NCBI GenBank assembly: GCA_038849555.1
Contig: JAWCMT010000014.1
Coordinates: forward strand, 1-33,723
Reading direction: 5' to 3'
Length of the DNA: 33,723 bases
Source of the DNA: JAOAIV01 sp038849555
GTDB lineage: Archaea; Thermoproteota; Bathyarchaeia; Bathyarchaeales; Bathycorpusculaceae
Shown: piece by piece, positions 30,978 to 33,723 of the stretch
Numbering within the stretch: the stretch's first letter is position 1
Layout of the letters: every line of letters begins with the position of its first letter
Program-made: the position numbers and the translations under genes
Notes under the pieces: model-generated
Database searches by the model: none
What the model saw: the letters and a program-made list of their open reading frames with translations, nothing else
What the model was told of the DNA's origin: nothing

Positions 30978-31889
30978 ATGCATTTACTTAACTTTAAGGA
31001 GTTATCCCCTCAGCAACTTAATGAGCTAATCGATTTAGGCATCGAGATTAAACACAACCCAGAGAAGTACCGTAAAGCATTGGAAGCCAAGTCATTGGCG
31101 CTGATTTTTCAGAAAACCAGCACACGCACGCGTGTTGCCTTTGAAGTAGCTATGTCGCAACTGGGCGGGCATGCGCTGTACATTGACTGGCGCACAACAA
31201 ACTTTACCTTGGCAGACATCTATGACGAAACAAAATATTTGTCGCGTAACGTTGACGGCATAATGGCGCGGCTACTGCGACACGCGGATCTGCAGCGAAT
31301 GGCTGAGGCGTCACGTGTGCCGGTGATTAATGGCTGCGACGAGAAATATCATCCAACCCAAGCCATCGCGGATTTAATTACGGTAAAGGAGAGGCATGGC
31401 AAGCTGAAGGGCGCGCGGCTGGTTTTCATAGGCGTGCATAATAACGTGTGCAATTCGCTGATTGAGGGTTGCACCAAAACGGGCGTTAAGCTGACCACGG
31501 TGACGCCGATAATTAACGAGCAGGCAAGGGACGAAGAGCTTATGCAAGCGGCGAAGAAGACGGGGCTGTGGCAAACCACACTTGACGCGGCAGAAGCCGT
31601 TGCGGACGCGGACTTCGTTTACACTGACACGTGGATTGACATGGAATACTTCACTGACCCGAAGTTCGCCGCTGAGAAGGAGAAGCGCATGAAGCAGATG
31701 ATGCCCTATCAGGTTAACAAGGCGCTGATGAAGGGAAACAACGCGTACATTATGCATGACATGCCCATACACAGAGGCTACGAAATAAGCGCCGACGTCA
31801 TCGAAGACAAGCGCTCAGTAATCTATGAGCAGGCAGAAAACAGGCTGTACTCAGCAAAGGCCATACTGCTAAAACTGCTATGTGTTTAA
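30978..31889 (+). CDS. Ornithine carbamoyltransferase-family enzyme with atypical substrate loops
   Basis: A 303-aa transcarbamylase. The carbamoyl-phosphate site is intact: S-T-R-T-R at residues 48-52 and H-P-T-Q at 125-128, and the N-terminal and C-terminal helices (A-E-N-R-L-Y-S-A-K-A) are normal. The ornithine side is not. H-C-L-P is H-D-M-P (260-263), replacing the active-site Cys by Asp261, and the S-M-G loop is D-M-E (221-223, in D-T-W-I-D-M-E). Annotation pipelines would call it ArgF, and it may be one, but a different amine substrate is possible. No other arginine gene is nearby. It starts at the ATG at 30978, after GAGGG. Confidence 0.88.
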   Translation: MHLLNFKELSPQQLNELIDLGIEIKHNPEKYRKALEAKSLALIFQKTSTRTRVAFEVAMSQLGGHALYIDWRTTNFTLADIYDETKYLSRNVDGIMARLLRHADLQRMAEASRVPVINGCDEKYHPTQAIADLITVKERHGKLKGARLVFIGVHNNVCNSLIEGCTKTGVKLTTVTPIINEQARDEELMQAAKKTGLWQTTLDAAEAVADADFVYTDTWIDMEYFTDPKFAAEKEKRMKQMMPYQVNKALMKGNNAYIMHDMPIHRGYEISADVIEDKRSVIYEQAENRLYSAKAILLKLLCV

Positions 31890-32103
31890 GCGCGCGGCAA
31901 AATAGGCACATTCTCTACATAAGCCACCAATTCTTTCTTTGTCGCATCATATTGAGTGAGCTAGGTTAAATTAGTGCCAAAAAAGATTGGTGACCAGCGC
32001 GGTTTTCTGGGGCCTCGGAAGTGCGGATTTTGGTTGAATATTGAAATACTGTTAAATAGATAAAACATTACACTTGTGAGTCTCTTAGAAGAGGAGTTAT
32101 AAC
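31890..32103. other. Intergenic region with unexplained protein-like text
   Basis: It holds the promoter of the zinc-ribbon gene (TTAAATAG near 32053) and its GAGGAG site at 32091-32096. Between 31975 and 32060 the plus strand can be read from a GTG as a 28-codon frame (P-K-K-I-G-D-Q-R-G-F onward), and the minus strand near 31893-31965 as L-T-Q-Y-D-A-T-K-K-E-L-V. Neither has a convincing ribosome binding site. Confidence 0.3.
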
Positions 32104-32670
32104 TTGAGCTGCCCAAAATGTGGTAAGAAGATTCTTGATGAAGACAGCATCTTTTGCGCGTACTGTGGCGTTCCTTTTGACTCAGAGAACACCGTTCCTC
32201 TTTATTCAGAAAGCAAAGGCGCAGGCATAGTTGCGTCAAGTATTCTGTCAATAGTTGCTGCTGCTTTTTCCAGCGCGGCCGCTGCCATTGGCTTCAACAA
32301 TTACCAAACGTACATTGCCTACTACTCGCAATATAGCTATGATACCTCGGTATTTTTGGGATTTTTGCTGTTTGGAATATTTACGCTTGCTGCGTCAATA
32401 TTCGGCTTTGAGGCTGGAATACTGTCGCTTGCAGGAAAACGCTTTAAAATTGCTGTTCTTGGCCCAGCTCTTTTGGCAGTTTCAGCACTATTCACTCTTG
32501 TAATAATTTGGCGATACGGATACGGGTATGGAGAATACATAATGCTTACAGCATTTCCCACACTTGCGCTTTCCCTGCTGAGCATATATTTCTTACTTGA
32601 ATCTAAGTCAGCTTTCGCCGAATACACAACTATCGCTGAACCGCCCGATGAACAGCTTGAAACCAAATAG
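32104..32670 (+). CDS. Zinc-ribbon membrane protein, unknown
   Basis: A 188-aa protein. Residues 2-21 form a zinc ribbon (C-P-K-C-G, then C-A-Y-C-G, 13 residues between the Cys pairs), followed by four transmembrane segments at about 41-60, 75-98, 104-130 and 140-160 and a short acidic tail. Proteins with a cytoplasmic N-terminal zinc ribbon and a helical membrane domain are frequent in archaea and mostly uncharacterised. The start is a TTG at 32104 with GAGGAG 7 nt upstream and a TATA-like box about 50 nt upstream. Confidence 0.75.
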   Translation: MSCPKCGKKILDEDSIFCAYCGVPFDSENTVPLYSESKGAGIVASSILSIVAAAFSSAAAAIGFNNYQTYIAYYSQYSYDTSVFLGFLLFGIFTLAASIFGFEAGILSLAGKRFKIAVLGPALLAVSALFTLVIIWRYGYGYGEYIMLTAFPTLALSLLSIYFLLESKSAFAEYTTIAEPPDEQLETK

Positions 32671-32879
32671 CGCGCTTATTGGCGATAAAAGTCATTATAA
32701 GCCAAGCTGAAACATCTTTCATCCATAAATTTTTATTGACCAACTTTTTCTGCATGTAACCTAAAATGGCTGATTGGAGCAAAATTTAGTTTATTAACAA
32801 TAGCCTATAAAAAAGTGTGGAAATCAAATAGGCTAAAGTTCTCGCGTTAAAAAGGGAAATAAGGGCAGTTTGTAAAGGT
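32671..32879. other. Intergenic region between convergent genes
   Basis: About 210 A/T-rich bases between the zinc-ribbon gene and ftsY. A perfect 8-bp inverted repeat, TAGCCTAT (32801-32808) and ATAGGCTA (32828-32835), has a 19-nt spacer and may be part of the 3' ends. No gene was seen. Confidence 0.4.
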
Positions 32880-33723
32880 CTACTTTAGTATCATTTTGAC
32901 GAATTTTTCTGGGTTAAATAGCTCCAAGTCCTTGTATGTTTGTCCAACGCCAATGAAAAGTATGGGCTTCTGCGTCACGTACGTTACGCTTAGGGCTGAG
33001 CCACCCTTCACGTCCGCATCCACCTTAGTCAGTATCGTCGCGTCTATGCCTATGGCTTTGTGGAATTCTTCAGCCTGCATAACTGCGTCGTTGCCAATCA
33101 GCGAGTCCACCGTCAGTATCGTCAGGTCAGGCGAAACCACGCGCTTCACCTTCGCCAGCTCGTTCATCAAGTTCTGGTTGGTCTGCATCCGCCCAGCCGT
33201 GTCAATCAGCACGACGTTTATTCCATGCGCCTTCGCGTGGCTTATGGCGTCGTATGCGACTGCGGCGGGGTCTGCGCCGTACTTGTGCTTTATGATGCGC
33301 ATGCCAAGGCGCTTCGCGTGCTCCTCAAGCTGCTCGATGGAGCCGGCGCGGTAGGTGTCGCTGCCTGCTAGCACCACGGAATAGCCTTTCTCGCGGAGGA
33401 AGAGGGCGACTTTGGCGATGGTGGTTGTCTTGCCTGTGCCGTTTATGCCTACGAAAAGCAGCACCAGCGGCTCGCCTTTCCTGCGTTTCTCCTCCGCCTT
33501 CTTCAACAGGTCGATTTTGTTGTTTGTGAGCATAACTTCGAGGAGGACTTGCCTCAGGTTTTCTTCCACGATTTTTTTGCGGTCTTCCATGCGCTTGACT
33601 TGCATGCCCTCTAAGCGCTTTTGCAGCTCGTCGCAGATGCGGTCAGCCACGGGAAAAGCCACGTCGTTTTCGGCAAGGGTCATTTTAAAATCCATGAGTA
33701 TGGGGCTTAAGTTTTCAGCCTTA
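32880..33723 (-). CDS. ftsY: Signal recognition particle receptor FtsY (5' end beyond the window)
   Basis: The SRP GTPase that receives ribosome-nascent chain complexes at the membrane. The NG domain is present: an N-domain helix with L-A-E-N-D-V-A-F-P-V-A, G1 G-I-N-G-T-G-K-T-T-T, G-S-D-T-Y-R-A-G-S, D-T-A-G-R-M (G3), T-K-V-D (G4) and a C-terminal G-V-G-Q-T-Y-K-D-L. The frame stays open past the ATG at 33695 to the window edge (K-A-E-N-L-S-P-I-L), so that ATG is internal and the N-terminus is cut off. Confidence 0.95.
   Translation of the reverse strand, partial: KAENLSPILMDFKMTLAENDVAFPVADRICDELQKRLEGMQVKRMEDRKKIVEENLRQVLLEVMLTNNKIDLLKKAEEKRRKGEPLVLLFVGINGTGKTTTIAKVALFLREKGYSVVLAGSDTYRAGSIEQLEEHAKRLGMRIIKHKYGADPAAVAYDAISHAKAHGINVVLIDTAGRMQTNQNLMNELAKVKRVVSPDLTILTVDSLIGNDAVMQAEEFHKAIGIDATILTKVDADVKGGSALSVTYVTQKPILFIGVGQTYKDLELFNPEKFVKMILK

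Noticed and set aside
32801..32835. 8-bp inverted repeat as a transcription terminator
   Set aside because: The 19-nt loop is long and no T-run follows on either strand, so I list it only in the intergenic note.

Overview
This window is a stretch of archaeal chromosome. The ribosomal/secretion block SecE-Spt5-uL11-uL1-uL10, the archaeal DtdA-type D-aminoacyl-tRNA deacylase, archaeal pantoate kinase, archaeal-type CoaD, an AbrB-PhoU fusion, TATA-like boxes 20-30 nt upstream of starts and frequent TTG starts behind GAGG-type ribosome binding sites all point to Archaea. Gene content and protein style (many small membrane and zinc proteins, an archaeal integrase remnant) resemble Bathyarchaeia-like genomes; that placement is inference. 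Most of the window is core metabolism, with small islands of accessory or unrecognised genes.

Layout. 1-3.8 kb, minus strand: purine block purM, purS, purL and the first codons of purQ. 3.9-8.3 kb: a membrane-anchored protein of unknown function, a tRNA-Gly whose antisense strand encodes the tail of a CcdA-like ribbon-helix-helix protein, a membrane-anchored candidate clan-A glycosidase, and a minus-strand trio (a 46-aa zinc protein, a 79-aa protein and a YkgJ-type Cys-cluster protein). 8.3-12.4 kb: a phosphodiesterase, an Lrp/AsnC regulator, an M20 peptidase and a CPBP membrane protease. 12.5-12.9 kb: a decayed integrase and tRNA-Ser. 13-14.7 kb: a small membrane protein, a sugar-isomerase-like TIM barrel and MntP.

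14.7-19.2 kb is the most interesting part. A minus-strand pair (an ECF transporter S component and a PurM-fold, CblS-like putative alpha-ribazole kinase) faces a divergent gene in which a second, altered copy of the same PurM-like domain is fused to a ribbon-helix-helix DNA-binding domain. A perfect 20-bp palindrome lies between them. I infer a cobamide-precursor salvage unit with a regulator built from its own enzyme. Next to it is a CoA operon: a second ECF S component, pantoate kinase and CoaD.

19.3-21.4 kb: a hypothetical protein, a HIT hydrolase and a core-MetE-like protein with an altered zinc site. 21.4-27.1 kb: a complete pstS-pstC-pstA-pstB-phoU phosphate operon, with an AbrB-PhoU regulator divergent from it. 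27.2-30 kb: uL10, uL1, uL11, Spt5 and SecE. 30-33.7 kb: DtdA, an ornithine-carbamoyltransferase-family enzyme with unusual substrate loops, a zinc-ribbon membrane protein, and ftsY running off the window.
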